In this document: in pieces, positions 23,891 through 33,561 of the stretch
How positions within the stretch are numbered: the first letter of the stretch is position 1
Layout of the letters: the number at the start of each line of letters is the position of its first letter
Assembly (NCBI GenBank): GCA_017454915.1
Contig: JAFTCC010000056.1
Span: forward strand, 1-64,000
Length of the DNA: 64,000 nt
Origin: Paludibacteraceae bacterium
GTDB lineage: Bacteria > Bacteroidota > Bacteroidia > Bacteroidales > Paludibacteraceae
Direction: 5' to 3'
Position numbers and translations under genes: made by a program
Notes under the pieces: model-generated
What the model was told of the DNA's origin: nothing
The model's database searches: none
What the model saw: the letters and a program-made list of their open reading frames with translations, nothing else

Positions 23891-26161
23891 ATGAATGTAA
23901 TTACTAAGACCATCACTCTTGCTGACGGTCGTACGATTACCATTGAAACCGGTAAGTTGGCCAAGCAGGCTGATGGTGCGGTGATGGTAACAATGGGTAA
24001 GACCATGCTTCTTGCCACAGTTTGCTCCGCAAAAGATGCGGTGCCGGGCACCGATTTCATGCCCCTGACAGTTGAGTACAAAGAGAAGTTCGCAAGCGGC
24101 GGACGTTTCCCGGGCGGATTCACGCGCAGAGAAGGACGTGCCTCTGACTATGAAATCCTTATCGCTCGTCTGATTGACCGAGCTTTGCGCCCCCTGTTCC
24201 CCGACAACTACCATGCTGAAACTTTTGTCAATGTAACGCTCTATAGCGCTGATGGCGTTGACATGCCGGATAATATCGCAGGGCTTGCCGCTTCAGCCGC
24301 ACTCGCTGTTAGCGATATCCCGTTTAATGGACCTATAAGTGAGGTGCGCGTGGCAAGAATAAACGGCCAATTTGTTATTAACCCGACTTTTGAACAACTT
24401 GAGCAGGCTGACATTGAACTGATGGTTGCTGCCACGCTTGACAACATCATGATGGTAGAGGGTGAAATGAAGGAGGTTAGCGAACGCGATATGCTTGATG
24501 CTATACGTGCTGCCCATGAGGCTATCAAACCACAGTGCCAAGCACAGTTGGAACTCATGGAGGCTGCCGGAAAGACCGTTAAGCGTGAGTATTGTCATGA
24601 GGAAAACGATGAGGAATTGCGCCAGTTGGTTCATGACGAGTGCTACGCTAAAGCTTACGCTCTCGCCACAAGCGCCAACACTGACAAACACAGCCGCGAA
24701 GCCAATTTCCAAGCCGTGTGCGACGAGTTCAAAGCACGATATACTGAAGAAGAACTTGAAACTAAAGGCCCACTCATTGACCGCTACTATCATGACGTGG
24801 AGCGCGAGGCAATGCGCCGAAGCGTACTTGACGAAGGCAAACGTCTCGACGGACGCAAAACCAACGAAATCCGCCCGATATGGTGCGAAGTGGCACCACT
24901 GCCCGGACCTCATGGCTCAAGCATCTTCACGCGTGGTGAAACGCAATCGCTGTGCACAGTAACGCTCGGAACTAAACAAGACGAAAAAATTGTTGACGAA
25001 GCGCTCATTCAGGACAAACAGCGTTTCCTCCTTCACTATAATTTCCCGCCATTTGCCACTGGTGAGGCAAAAGCGCAACGCGGTGTGGGACGTCGCGAAA
25101 TAGGTCATGGCAACCTCGCTTGGCGCGCTCTGAAACCTATGCTTCCACCTGACTATCCTTATGTTGTGCGCGTAGTTTCTGACATACTTGAGTCTAACGG
25201 CTCATCGTCTATGGCTACTGTTTGCGCTGGAACACTTGCGCTTATGGATGCTGGTGTGCCCATCAAGAAACCCGTGTCAGGCATTGCAATGGGTCTTATC
25301 TCCGAAAACAAAGGTACCAACTATGCGGTGCTCTCTGACATCCTTGGCGACGAAGACCACCTCGGCGACATGGACTTCAAGGTAACTGGAACTCGCGACG
25401 GCATAACAGCTACGCAGATGGACATCAAGGTTGACGGCCTGAGTTACGAAATCCTTGAAAAAGCCCTCATGCAGGCTCATGAAGGACGTATGCACATCCT
25501 TGACAAGATACAGGAAACAATCGCAGAACCGCGTCCAGACCTCAAACCTCATGCACCGCGCATTGTCATGATGGAGATTCCGAAAGACATGATTGGCGCA
25601 GTGATAGGTCCTGGCGGCAAAATTATTCAAGGAATACAAGCCGAGACAGGTGCAGTAATTTCGATTGACGAAGATGAAAACGTCGGTAAGGTTGAGATAG
25701 CTGGCACGTGCAAAGAGGCCATTGACGGCGCTATAGCTAAAATTAAAGCTATTGTAGCACTGCCTGAAGTCGGCGAAGTTTACCACTCTGTTGTCAAGTC
25801 AGTGATGCCTTATGGCGTATTCGTCGAATTCATGCCCGGTAAAGAAGGTTTGCTCCATATCTCGGAAATCGACTGGTGCCGTTATGAAACCATCGAAGAA
25901 ACCGGACTTAACGAAGGCGACAAGATAGATGTTAAACTTCTTGAGATAGACGAAAAGACAGGTAAATTCAAACTTTCTGCCCGTGTGCTCAAGGAGAAAC
26001 CAGAAGGCTATGTAGAGCCCGAACGTCCGGCTCGTCCGGCTCGCGCCGACCGTCCGCGTCGTGATGAAGACCGCCGACCGCGCCGTGACGATGACCGTCG
26101 TCCGCGTCGTGAGGACAGAGGTCTGCGTCCGCAGCGCCGTCGTGATGATGACGAGGATTAA
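23891..26161 (+). CDS. pnp: Polynucleotide phosphorylase (PNPase)
   Basis: The 756-residue product is the 3'-5' phosphorolytic exoribonuclease of mRNA decay. It shows two RNase PH domains (the second with [16 protein letters not shown] [12 protein letters not shown] and [17 protein letters not shown]), a helical linker, a KH domain ([17 protein letters not shown]) and an S1 domain ([33 protein letters not shown]). A low-complexity tail of about 45 residues made of Arg, Asp and Pro follows ([25 protein letters not shown] repeats). The ATG at 23891 is preferred to an in-frame TTG two codons earlier. The gene stands alone with its own promoter and terminator. Confidence 0.97.
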   Translation: MNVITKTITLADGRTITIETGKLAKQADGAVMVTMGKTMLLATVCSAKDAVPGTDFMPLTVEYKEKFASGGRFPGGFTRREGRASDYEILIARLIDRALRPLFPDNYHAETFVNVTLYSADGVDMPDNIAGLAASAALAVSDIPFNGPISEVRVARINGQFVINPTFEQLEQADIELMVAATLDNIMMVEGEMKEVSERDMLDAIRAAHEAIKPQCQAQLELMEAAGKTVKREYCHEENDEELRQLVHDECYAKAYALATSANTDKHSREANFQAVCDEFKARYTEEELETKGPLIDRYYHDVEREAMRRSVLDEGKRLDGRKTNEIRPIWCEVAPLPGPHGSSIFTRGETQSLCTVTLGTKQDEKIVDEALIQDKQRFLLHYNFPPFATGEAKAQRGVGRREIGHGNLAWRALKPMLPPDYPYVVRVVSDILESNGSSSMATVCAGTLALMDAGVPIKKPVSGIAMGLISENKGTNYAVLSDILGDEDHLGDMDFKVTGTRDGITATQMDIKVDGLSYEILEKALMQAHEGRMHILDKIQETIAEPRPDLKPHAPRIVMMEIPKDMIGAVIGPGGKIIQGIQAETGAVISIDEDENVGKVEIAGTCKEAIDGAIAKIKAIVALPEVGEVYHSVVKSVMPYGVFVEFMPGKEGLLHISEIDWCRYETIEETGLNEGDKIDVKLLEIDEKTGKFKLSARVLKEKPEGYVEPERPARPARADRPRRDEDRRPRRDDDRRPRREDRGLRPQRRRDDDED

Positions 26162-26178
26162 GCCCCGTAAACACATTG

Positions 26179-26220
26179 ATAAAAAAATCCCCGACAGCAT
26201 GCTGCCGTGGATTTTTTTAT
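26179..26220. terminator. Bidirectional terminator after pnp
   Basis: ATAAAAAAATCC (26179-26190) pairs with GGATTTTTTTAT (26209-26220), with an inner CAGCATGCTG palindrome. T runs occur on both strands; it separates pnp from the opposing M6 protease gene that ends at 26309. Confidence 0.8.
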
Positions 26221-26308
26221 GCTTGAGATTATCGGTGCGTTAAGCCCGTATCGGTCATTAGATTTTATGAACTAACTTTGTCTTAAAAAACGATAGCGGG
26301 TAAACAAG

Positions 26309-27805
26309 TTACTTGATTTCGACGACTTTACCCTTGTGGATGTACATACCTTTAATCGTCGGTCGCGCATTGAGGCGTATGCCCAGCAATGAATACCATG
26401 CGCTGTCTTGTAATGTGTCATCATCAATATCGTTAATTCCGGTATCGATAGAACCGAGAAATCTGAATGATGCCAATCCTTCGTTAACATCCATCATTGT
26501 TATAGGCTTCGACATCAAGTATTCGCCATTTGTGTTGGCGTTGTAAAGTGTTGCTGCTGGTGTGGATGTGTCAGTGAGTTCATTGTTGCTCTCATACGGA
26601 TATGCCCAGTTGCTTTTGACGCGGTTTTGTGATGCAATCCCGTTATTGTCAGCAGGAAAAATTGTGTAGTGCGTTTTGTACTGCGAGTTTGGCATACCAT
26701 TAAGAAATAAAAATTCGTCGTAGTCAACGTGTGCGATGAGTATTCCGCTCCCGGGCAGTGATTGGTCCCAGCCATTGTTTTGGCGATTTTCGATGATGTA
26801 GTATTCGTTGGGATGTCCGTCATTTCTTACGATGTAAGCCTCTGGCTGTTCTGCTAATGCGTTCATACCGTTGATGTCCGTTGCAGACTTGAGTTCGACA
26901 GGCGTTAGCCACCCCATGAAGGCGCGCTCAAATGTCGAATAGCCGCATGGACGGAAACCATCCCCGTTATAGCAACCTATGTCCATTAAATCCCAAGAAG
27001 TGAGGTATGATGTGCTTCCATTATAAAAGTCCGGCAAACCAAAGCAGTGGCTATATTCATGGCATATAGTGCCAAACGTTCCATAACCGTTTTCGTTGTC
27101 AAGCTCTTGTACGCAGCAGTAACTGTCAATGAGGTATGTGTTGTCGTTGCCGCCAACGCTTATTGGGGTGCAATCTGAGTGCTTGCTGAGCCACCATTGG
27201 TGGGGCCAAATGCTGTTAGTGCCACCCCCGTTGTTCTGACCTTTGCCGGCATATATAATTAGCAGTTGGTCAACATAGCCGTCATTGTTCCAGTCATATA
27301 CACTCCAATCGTCAATTTCGTCTTTAAGCGAGTCAACAGCATCCTGCACGAGATATTTTGAGTTCTCGTCATTCAATGATGTGCTGCGGTATTTTGTCAT
27401 GTTTCCCGAAACAGTTACGAAGTGCAAGTCAAATGTCAGACTTAACTGCCCATAACTTTGGTCGCGGAAATAGTCGCTCACCGAACCGTAGAATGGCTCT
27501 TCGTGGTAATCAGTGGCATTGAAAATGTCGTTCCATTGAGTCAAGGTTTGTTGCTCATCGCCGGCAAAAGACTTATCCGCAAACGCAACCAAAAACACAA
27601 GCTGTCTTTTGTGGCCTATATAGTGATTATCATTTGTGGCTCGCCGAGTGTCACCATAAAGCAATCCCCTATTTAACTGCATGGCATGCGCAGGCACACC
27701 TTTTTTTAGCAACTGCGGACGGCAGGTGCGCGTAATGTCAATCTCTTGGGCTGCCATGCATAGCATGACGCTAAGTATGGTGAGCAATGTGAATAATTGT
27801 TTCAT
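26309..27805 (-). CDS. Secreted M6-family metalloprotease
   Basis: This encodes 498 residues: a signal peptide (MKQLFTLLTILSVMLCMAAQ), the M6 (immune inhibitor A-like) catalytic domain with the zinc motif HEYSHCFGLPDFY (HExxHxxGxxD) near residue 245, and a C-terminal tail (SAWYSLLGIRLNARPTIKG then MYIHKGKVVEIK) that matches the short sorting-type domain of Bacteroidales secreted proteins. It is likely exported, possibly by type IX secretion since porZ is in this window. The substrate is unknown. A -7 box TAAATTTG (27820-27813) with TTTG 12 nt upstream (27836-27833) is the likely promoter. Confidence 0.88.
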   Translation of the reverse strand: MKQLFTLLTILSVMLCMAAQEIDITRTCRPQLLKKGVPAHAMQLNRGLLYGDTRRATNDNHYIGHKRQLVFLVAFADKSFAGDEQQTLTQWNDIFNATDYHEEPFYGSVSDYFRDQSYGQLSLTFDLHFVTVSGNMTKYRSTSLNDENSKYLVQDAVDSLKDEIDDWSVYDWNNDGYVDQLLIIYAGKGQNNGGGTNSIWPHQWWLSKHSDCTPISVGGNDNTYLIDSYCCVQELDNENGYGTFGTICHEYSHCFGLPDFYNGSTSYLTSWDLMDIGCYNGDGFRPCGYSTFERAFMGWLTPVELKSATDINGMNALAEQPEAYIVRNDGHPNEYYIIENRQNNGWDQSLPGSGILIAHVDYDEFLFLNGMPNSQYKTHYTIFPADNNGIASQNRVKSNWAYPYESNNELTDTSTPAATLYNANTNGEYLMSKPITMMDVNEGLASFRFLGSIDTGINDIDDDTLQDSAWYSLLGIRLNARPTIKGMYIHKGKVVEIK

Positions 27806-27812
27806 GATTTTG

Positions 27813-27836
27813 CAAATTTAGTGATTTTCTGTCAAA
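27813..27836 (-). promoter_or_regulatory. Promoter of the M6 protease gene
   Basis: TTTG (27836-27833), 12 nt, TAAATTTG (27820-27813) on the minus strand; the ATG follows 7 nt after the box, so the transcript would have almost no leader or the true promoter lies further upstream. The remaining bases up to the terminator at 27971 are AT-rich and show nothing else. Confidence 0.45.
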
Positions 27837-27970
27837 ATTCGACTTTATACCCATTAGATTAGCAAAATAATAAGAACAACTCTCTATATAATTCTAAAGG
27901 CTGATGTAATTAATTGCATCATTCCTTAATAACCTAATGTTGTGTGTGTTGAGGGTTGGTGCTGTCAGTC

Positions 27971-28010
27971 AATAAAAAACGGGAGCAAGAATTGCTCCCA
28001 TTTTTTTATT
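27971..28010. terminator. Terminator after the thioesterase gene
   Basis: GGGAGCAA (27981-27988) pairs with TTGCTCCC (27992-27999), flanked by AATAAAAAA and TTTTTTTATT, so it works on the minus strand for the thioesterase gene ending at 28025. Confidence 0.85.
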
Positions 28011-28024
28011 GTTCATTGTCTTGT

Positions 28025-28735
28025 TTACTTGCCGTTAAATTCTATAATAGCGCTTGCTTCTTCTCCTATGTCGAACGAAACCATGATTTTGTGGTCAGTG
28101 ATATGGTAAATAGTGGGCTGTAGTATGTCACCCAACTTTGCCGCCACGCGGTACTCGACTCTCAACCCATTTACGGTGAACCCCTCAGGCAGTAGTTCCA
28201 TCGCAATGCGAATGTAATTAGCATTATTCATGTGGCGGTTGTAGTCTATGTCGGACCGCATCACCATTACAGCGTCACGCGCCTCGCCGCTTTCTTTTGG
28301 TAAAATAATACGGCGCTCACCATAGTTCATTTCAAGTTTTGGCTCCAAGTTCATCGAAGCGATTGTGGCTGCATCAACGCTCTTTAGTTTACCGTTTGAC
28401 TTGTCAACAAAAGCGCCCATGCTCCATGTTTTGTAGCATGGCTTGCCTTCCGCGTCATAGATGAACGTGTTGCGGAAACCGAACATGGGTTTCATTCCGT
28501 AAACAGAACTGGTTACTGTCAGCGATTCTTTATATTTAGGAATACGGACGATTTCCACTTGCCGTGAAACAAGTAGTTGTGTCATATTCTGTTCTTCAAA
28601 ATACTTTTTTACACCTTGTTCCGAGTCAATCCACATCTCCGAGCAGTCCTGCATCATCTGCAGGGCGGAGAAGAGTTTGAGTTGCCCTTCGCTGTCGCAG
28701 CAGCTCGTGGTTACTTTATATTCTAAACTATACAT
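28025..28735 (-). CDS. Acyl-ACP thioesterase (FatA-like)
   Basis: The 236-residue double-hotdog enzyme hydrolyses acyl-ACP to free fatty acid. Family features include the N-terminal YSLEYKVTTSCCDSEGQLKLFSALQMMQDCSE segment, FGFRNTFIYDAEGKPCYKTWSMGAFVD, and a second hotdog with SDIDYNRHMNNANYIRIAMELLP, where Asp/Asn/His are the conserved residues. It is common in Bacteroidota, where it affects lipid composition. It appears monocistronic. No promoter box is obvious in the 28736-28822 stretch. Confidence 0.88.
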   Translation of the reverse strand: MYSLEYKVTTSCCDSEGQLKLFSALQMMQDCSEMWIDSEQGVKKYFEEQNMTQLLVSRQVEIVRIPKYKESLTVTSSVYGMKPMFGFRNTFIYDAEGKPCYKTWSMGAFVDKSNGKLKSVDAATIASMNLEPKLEMNYGERRIILPKESGEARDAVMVMRSDIDYNRHMNNANYIRIAMELLPEGFTVNGLRVEYRVAAKLGDILQPTIYHITDHKIMVSFDIGEEASAIIEFNGK

Positions 28736-28822
28736 CTTTTATTGATTTACCTATAATGCGTTATCCCACATCTTAAAACTGAATCGGTCATTCATTTCCC
28801 GACAATGGCGTTCGGTTATGTC

Positions 28823-28893
28823 AAAACAAAATAGTTGAGGATTACTGAATACTGGTGTGGACATTCAGTTTGCCCCAACTATTTTATTGTTTT
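28823..28893. terminator. Long hairpin after the nqr operon
   Basis: The outer arms AAAACAAAATAGTTG (28823-28837) and CAACTATTTTATTGTTTT (28876-28893, 3-nt bulge) enclose an inner stem ACTGAAT/ATTCAGT. It lies 30 nt beyond the nqrF stop on the minus strand and probably ends the operon transcript. Confidence 0.6.
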
Positions 28894-28924
28894 GTGATTA
28901 AATAATCACATTTATTGGCATTAA

Positions 28925-30208
28925 TTAGCCTCCAAAATTGTCAAATCTGATGTCTTGGTCTTCCACGCCGAGCGAGTGAAGTAAGTCAAGCACCGTCTTA
29001 GCCATCATCGGAGGACCGCAGAGGTAGTATTCAACGTCCTCTGGAGCGTCATGTTGCTTCAGATACGTGTCTCCCATGACAGGGGCGATAAAGCCCGGGG
29101 TGTATTTCACGCCCATAGCGTCGGCTTTCGGGTCAGGACGGTCAAGTGCAAGGTGGAAGTGGAAATTCGGATATTCTTTCTCGAGTTCGAGGAAGTCTTC
29201 CATGAAGAATACCTCGTCTATAGCCCTTGCTCCGTAGAAGTAGTGCATCTCGCGGTCGCGGGTGTGCAGAGTTTTGAGCATGTGCATGATTTGTGCGCGC
29301 AGGGGAGCCATGCCGGCGCCGCCGCCTACCCAAATCATCTCTTTCTTGGAGTCAAACACTGGATGGAAATCACCATAAGGGCCTGACATTATCACTTTGT
29401 CGCCAGGTTTGAGCGAGAAGATATATGTTGATGCTATGCCGCAAGGCACGTCCATGAACCCAGGACCTTGGTCTTTGGGCTTGAATGGCGGGGTGGCTAT
29501 GCGTACGGTTAGAGTGATGATGTCACCCTCGTCAGGATAGTTTGCCATAGAGTAGGCACGGATAGTCGGGGTGTCATTCTTCTGATGCAAACCGAAGATT
29601 CCGAATTTCTCCCATGTCGGAACATAGAGGTCACCGATGAGGTCGCGGTCAAAGTCGGCATAGTTGATGTCGTACTCTGGTATCTTGATTTGAGCGTATG
29701 AGCCGGGGATAAAGTCCATGTGCTCGCCCGGAGGCAACTGAACCTTGAACTCTTTGATGAACGATGCAACGTTCCTGTTCCCTATAACGGTGCATTCCCA
29801 TTCCTTGACACCCAAAACTGACTCCGGGACTTTGATTTGAAGGTCATTTTTGACTTTGACTTGGCAGCCGAGGCGCCAGTGGTCTTTGATTTGTTTGCGG
29901 CTGAAGTGTACAGTTTCTGTTGGCAGAATCTCTCCACCGCCTTCCACTACTTGGCATTTGCACTGACCGCAAGAACCCTTTCCGCCGCATGCCGACGGAA
30001 GGAACACTCCGGCGTTAGCCAGTGAACCAAGCAGCGTGCCGCCGGCTGGGATTTCAACCTCTTTTTCGCCGTTTATGGTTACTTTAACGTCACCGCTCGC
30101 CACCAGATAACGCTTGGCTACAAGAAGAATAACCACAAGTAGAAGGATGACAATCAAAAAGACTATCATCGAAGTGATTATTGCTGTAGAATTGATTGCT
30201 AATATCAT
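28925..30208 (-). CDS. nqrF: Na+-NQR subunit F (NADH dehydrogenase subunit)
   Basis: The 427-residue product is the NADH-oxidising entry subunit of the sodium-pumping NADH:quinone reductase. An N-terminal membrane anchor (residues ~5-30) is followed by a 2Fe-2S ferredoxin domain (CGGKGSCGQCKCQVVEGG), an FAD domain (RAYSMANYPDEG) and an NADH-binding domain (WVGGGAGMAPLRAQI, YLCGPPMM). Length fits the family. It is the last gene of nqrABCDEF, 39 nt after nqrE, and is followed by a long hairpin. Confidence 0.96.
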   Translation of the reverse strand: MILAINSTAIITSMIVFLIVILLLVVILLVAKRYLVASGDVKVTINGEKEVEIPAGGTLLGSLANAGVFLPSACGGKGSCGQCKCQVVEGGGEILPTETVHFSRKQIKDHWRLGCQVKVKNDLQIKVPESVLGVKEWECTVIGNRNVASFIKEFKVQLPPGEHMDFIPGSYAQIKIPEYDINYADFDRDLIGDLYVPTWEKFGIFGLHQKNDTPTIRAYSMANYPDEGDIITLTVRIATPPFKPKDQGPGFMDVPCGIASTYIFSLKPGDKVIMSGPYGDFHPVFDSKKEMIWVGGGAGMAPLRAQIMHMLKTLHTRDREMHYFYGARAIDEVFFMEDFLELEKEYPNFHFHLALDRPDPKADAMGVKYTPGFIAPVMGDTYLKQHDAPEDVEYYLCGPPMMAKTVLDLLHSLGVEDQDIRFDNFGG

Positions 30209-30247
30209 GATAACTATTTACTTTATCTGTTTACTATTTGTTTTTGA

Positions 30248-30892
30248 TTAAAGATTCAGTCCGCTGAAGCACATGAAAGCCATTGCCATAAGTCCAGTGG
30301 TGATGAAAGTGATGCCAAGGCCTTGAAGAGGTTGCGGAACATCATTGTACTCCATTTTTTCTCTTATTGCAGCCAGACCTACTATTGCAAGCAGCCAACC
30401 GATGCCTGAACCTAATGCGTATGCGAATACGTCAGCGATATTGGTAAGTGCTTTGGGATCAGCAGCGTCAAGGGTTATGCGCTGTTGCATGAACAGGCTT
30501 GCACCCATGATGGCGCAGTTGACGGCTATCAGCGGCAAAAATATGCCAAGCGAAGCGTAGAGCGAGGGGCTGAACTTCTCAACAAACATCTCTACAAGTT
30601 GCACGATGGCAGCGATGACCGCAATGAAGAGGATGAAACTCAAGTAGCTGAGGTCGATGTTGGCAAACGACTCGCCGAGCCATGCTAATGCGCCCTCGCG
30701 CAAAACGTATTGGTAGAGTAGGTAGTTGACAGGCAGGGTTACCAGCAACACGAATGTTACCGCTGTGCCCAAGCCAAGGCTGGTTTTAACGTTCTTTGAC
30801 ACGGCAAGGTAAGAACACATGCCAAGGAAGAATGCGAATATCATATTGTCCACAAAGATAGAGCGGACGAATAGCGTTAGTGTGTGTTCCAT
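30248..30892 (-). CDS. nqrE: Na+-NQR subunit E
   Basis: The 214-residue integral membrane subunit has six hydrophobic helices. [33 protein letters not shown] is the family N-terminus, with the Cys of GMCSYL that, with NqrD, holds the intramembrane iron-sulfur centre. [20 protein letters not shown] is the second conserved half. It starts 2 nt after nqrD. Confidence 0.95.
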   Translation of the reverse strand: MEHTLTLFVRSIFVDNMIFAFFLGMCSYLAVSKNVKTSLGLGTAVTFVLLVTLPVNYLLYQYVLREGALAWLGESFANIDLSYLSFILFIAVIAAIVQLVEMFVEKFSPSLYASLGIFLPLIAVNCAIMGASLFMQQRITLDAADPKALTNIADVFAYALGSGIGWLLAIVGLAAIREKMEYNDVPQPLQGLGITFITTGLMAMAFMCFSGLNL

Positions 30893-30894
30893 AA

Positions 30895-31506
30895 TTACTT
30901 AATGTCTTTATTGATTGAACGGTGAACCCATATTATGCAGCCAACGATGATGAGGGCCATAGGAGGCATAAGCATGAGGCCATTGTTGACATATCCGGGT
31001 ATGTGCTCCATTATTTGGAATCCGAACAGGCTGCCCGATCCAAGAAGCTCGCGGAAAAAAGCCACAATGACGAGTATGCCGGCATAGCCGAAACCGTTGC
31101 CTACGCCGTCAAGGAACGAATCCCAAGGGCCGTTGCTCATCGCAAACGCCTCAAGGCGTCCCATAAGAATGCAGTTGGTGATGATCAGGCCGATGTAAAC
31201 CGACAACTGAACGCTTACGTCGTAGGCGAAAGCTTTGAGGAACTCGCTCACAATAGTTACAAGCGCTGCGACAACAACAAGTTGAACGATTATGCGGATG
31301 CGCATTGGGATGGTGTTGCGGAGAAGTGAAACAACCACGTTGCTTAACGCCACGATGATAGTTACTGAAATGCCCATCACGATTGCGGGCTCCAGTTGGG
31401 CTGTAACGGCAAGGGCTGAACAAATGCCTAACACCTGAACGATGACAGGGTTGTTCTGGCTTAATGGGCCGAGCAGCACCTCTTTGGTTTTATCTGATAG
31501 TTTCAT
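30895..31506 (-). CDS. nqrD: Na+-NQR subunit D
   Basis: The 203-residue integral membrane subunit is paralogous to Nqr[29 protein letters not shown] contains the conserved Cys (GICSAL), and [23 protein letters not shown] the second one. Gaps to nqrC (29 nt) and nqrE (2 nt) indicate one operon. Confidence 0.95.
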   Translation of the reverse strand: MKLSDKTKEVLLGPLSQNNPVIVQVLGICSALAVTAQLEPAIVMGISVTIIVALSNVVVSLLRNTIPMRIRIIVQLVVVAALVTIVSEFLKAFAYDVSVQLSVYIGLIITNCILMGRLEAFAMSNGPWDSFLDGVGNGFGYAGILVIVAFFRELLGSGSLFGFQIMEHIPGYVNNGLMLMPPMALIIVGCIIWVHRSINKDIK

Positions 31507-31535
31507 GTCTTACTTTATTTTTCAGTTAAGATTCT

Positions 31536-32336
31536 TTACTCGTTGAAAGTCGGTGGGACGCTATTGGCCAATGGTGCGATGTCTTCTTCGCTGTTAGCCT
31601 CGGCATCTTCGTTTGATGCGTTTTCGCTAACAAGGAATGCCTTGTATTGTCCGAGGCTGTTGAGCAACATGGCTTCCACACCTTTTGAGGTTATAGTGGC
31701 TCCAGAAAGCGCATCAACTTGTTCTTGCCCTTCCGCAGGCGCACCATTTTTTGTGATGGCAACGCTTACAAATTCTTGGTTCTCGTTGAGCAGGTGCTTG
31801 CCTATGAACTTATGTTGGAAGTCTGGCTTCTTAATCTCAGCTCCAAGGCCGGGAGTTTCGCTTTCGTGGTTGAAGAATGTGCCGAAAATGGTGTTCTTGT
31901 CATCATTTACTGCCACATATCCCCAGATGCCACCCCAAAGTCCGGCTCCGGTAACGGGAAATACGTATTTGGTTTGACCGTCAATGTGTGCGATATAAAC
32001 CGGCAACTGTCTTACTTCAAGCGGTAGGGTAGATTGTTTTTTGATGTCAAGCGAGAATGCCTCATCGCGGTTTTCTGATTGAGTTTCTGCCTTGCAGTTG
32101 ATGATGATAGCTTCGCTAACAATTTCGTTGTAGAGTTGTGCCGCGTCGAGGCCTTTATAGTCCACGTTGAGAGCGGTGAGTATCTGTTTTTGTTTGTCAA
32201 GCGCGACATTGTTGTTCTGGCGGTCCTTGAGTGAGGACGAGGTGAAGGCCAAGAGCAGCGCCACGATGATGACAATCACAACGGCATACACTATGGTGTA
32301 CACGTTGCTATTGGTGTTCAATTTCTTATTTTCCAT
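31536..32336 (-). CDS. nqrC: Na+-NQR subunit C (covalent FMN)
   Basis: The 266-residue subunit has one N-terminal helix (residues ~10-30) and a periplasmic FMN-binding domain. DALSGATITSKGVEAML carries the SGATxT motif whose Thr bears covalent FMN. The C-terminus has an extra acidic tail of about 25 residues (NASNEDAEANSEEDIAPL). Confidence 0.95.
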   Translation of the reverse strand: MENKKLNTNSNVYTIVYAVVIVIIVALLLAFTSSSLKDRQNNNVALDKQKQILTALNVDYKGLDAAQLYNEIVSEAIIINCKAETQSENRDEAFSLDIKKQSTLPLEVRQLPVYIAHIDGQTKYVFPVTGAGLWGGIWGYVAVNDDKNTIFGTFFNHESETPGLGAEIKKPDFQHKFIGKHLLNENQEFVSVAITKNGAPAEGQEQVDALSGATITSKGVEAMLLNSLGQYKAFLVSENASNEDAEANSEEDIAPLANSVPPTFNE

Positions 32337-32345
32337 AGTGTGATG

Positions 32346-33548
32346 TTATTTTTGAAGTACTCTTTTTTGTCTGCGGCTTATGTTGCATTGAACAACGCAG
32401 TAGTCAATCAGCGGTGCGAATGCGTTCATGAACAGTATGGCGAGCATCATGCCCTCGGGGTAGCCGGGGTTAAGTACACGTATCACTATTGCCATCATGC
32501 CAATCAAGAAGCCATAGATATATTTCCCGGTTTCTGTACGTGCCGATGTTACAGGGTCTGTTGCCATAAACACGGCTCCGAAGCAGAAACCGCCCAGAAC
32601 GAGGTGCATGTGCCATGGCAGTTGTGCAGCGGCGGTGTCAGGGCCGAAAGCGTTAAACAGGTATGCTGTCAGGCCGCCTCCAACAAACACGCTCAGCATT
32701 GTTTTCCAGCTTGCCACTCCAGTGAGAAGCAGAAGGCATGCGCCGATGAGAATAGCCCACACGCAAGTTTCGCCTACAGAACCGGGGTACAGGCCATTGA
32801 GAGCATCAATAAATTTCATAGGCTCTCCAACTATGTTGTGTATGGTTATGTCTGCTGTGTTGGCGGTGCCAATCTGTCCGAGTGGCGTCGCGCCAGAATA
32901 AGCGTCAACAACTTGTTGGCCTCCGCTCCATCCCCATGTGCCGTCAGTGCGGACAAAAACTTGGTCGCCTGACATTTTGGTTGGGTATGCAAAGAAGAGG
33001 AAAGCGCGAGTGATGAGCGCAACATTAAAAATGTTGTATCCCGTGCCGCCAAAGACTTCTTTGGCAAAGATTACGGCAAACGCTGTTGCAACGCCAACCA
33101 TCCACAGCGGGGTGTCGATAGGCACGATGAGCGGAATGATGAAGCCGGTAACCAGAAAACCTTCTTGTATTTCCTCGTGCTTCCATTGAGCGACTGTAAA
33201 CTCTATTCCCAGGCCTACTATGTAGCTGACCAGTATGTATGGCAGGACTGCCAGCAGTCCGAATGCGAACGTTTCCCAGAAGCCTGCGGGCTGACCGATG
33301 GCGAGGAAGTGCTGGTAACCAACATTATACATTCCAAATAGCATGGCGGGCACGAGAGCCAGCACAACCAGTATCATTGTGCGCTTCGAGTCCGTGGCGT
33401 CGTGAATTTGGGCGCCGAGTTTCTTCGACGTGCTGTTGGGTACCAGCAGGAACGTCTTGAAACCGTCGAAAAGCGAGTGGAACGCACTGAACTTGCCCCC
33501 TTCCGAGAAGGCAGGCTCTATTTTTTCAACAATATCATTTATTTTCAT
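32346..33548 (-). CDS. nqrB: Na+-NQR subunit B (covalent FMN, ion channel)
   Basis: The 400-residue membrane subunit has about ten helices. DAYSGATPLGQIG is the FMN-attachment motif (Thr of SGAT); the Gly-rich segments that line the ion path and the quinone region near the N-terminus are in place. Spacing is 13 nt from nqrA and 9 nt to nqrC. Confidence 0.95.
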   Translation of the reverse strand: MKINDIVEKIEPAFSEGGKFSAFHSLFDGFKTFLLVPNSTSKKLGAQIHDATDSKRTMILVVLALVPAMLFGMYNVGYQHFLAIGQPAGFWETFAFGLLAVLPYILVSYIVGLGIEFTVAQWKHEEIQEGFLVTGFIIPLIVPIDTPLWMVGVATAFAVIFAKEVFGGTGYNIFNVALITRAFLFFAYPTKMSGDQVFVRTDGTWGWSGGQQVVDAYSGATPLGQIGTANTADITIHNIVGEPMKFIDALNGLYPGSVGETCVWAILIGACLLLLTGVASWKTMLSVFVGGGLTAYLFNAFGPDTAAAQLPWHMHLVLGGFCFGAVFMATDPVTSARTETGKYIYGFLIGMMAIVIRVLNPGYPEGMMLAILFMNAFAPLIDYCVVQCNISRRQKRVLQK

Positions 33549-33561
33549 ATCCGGAAAGTTG

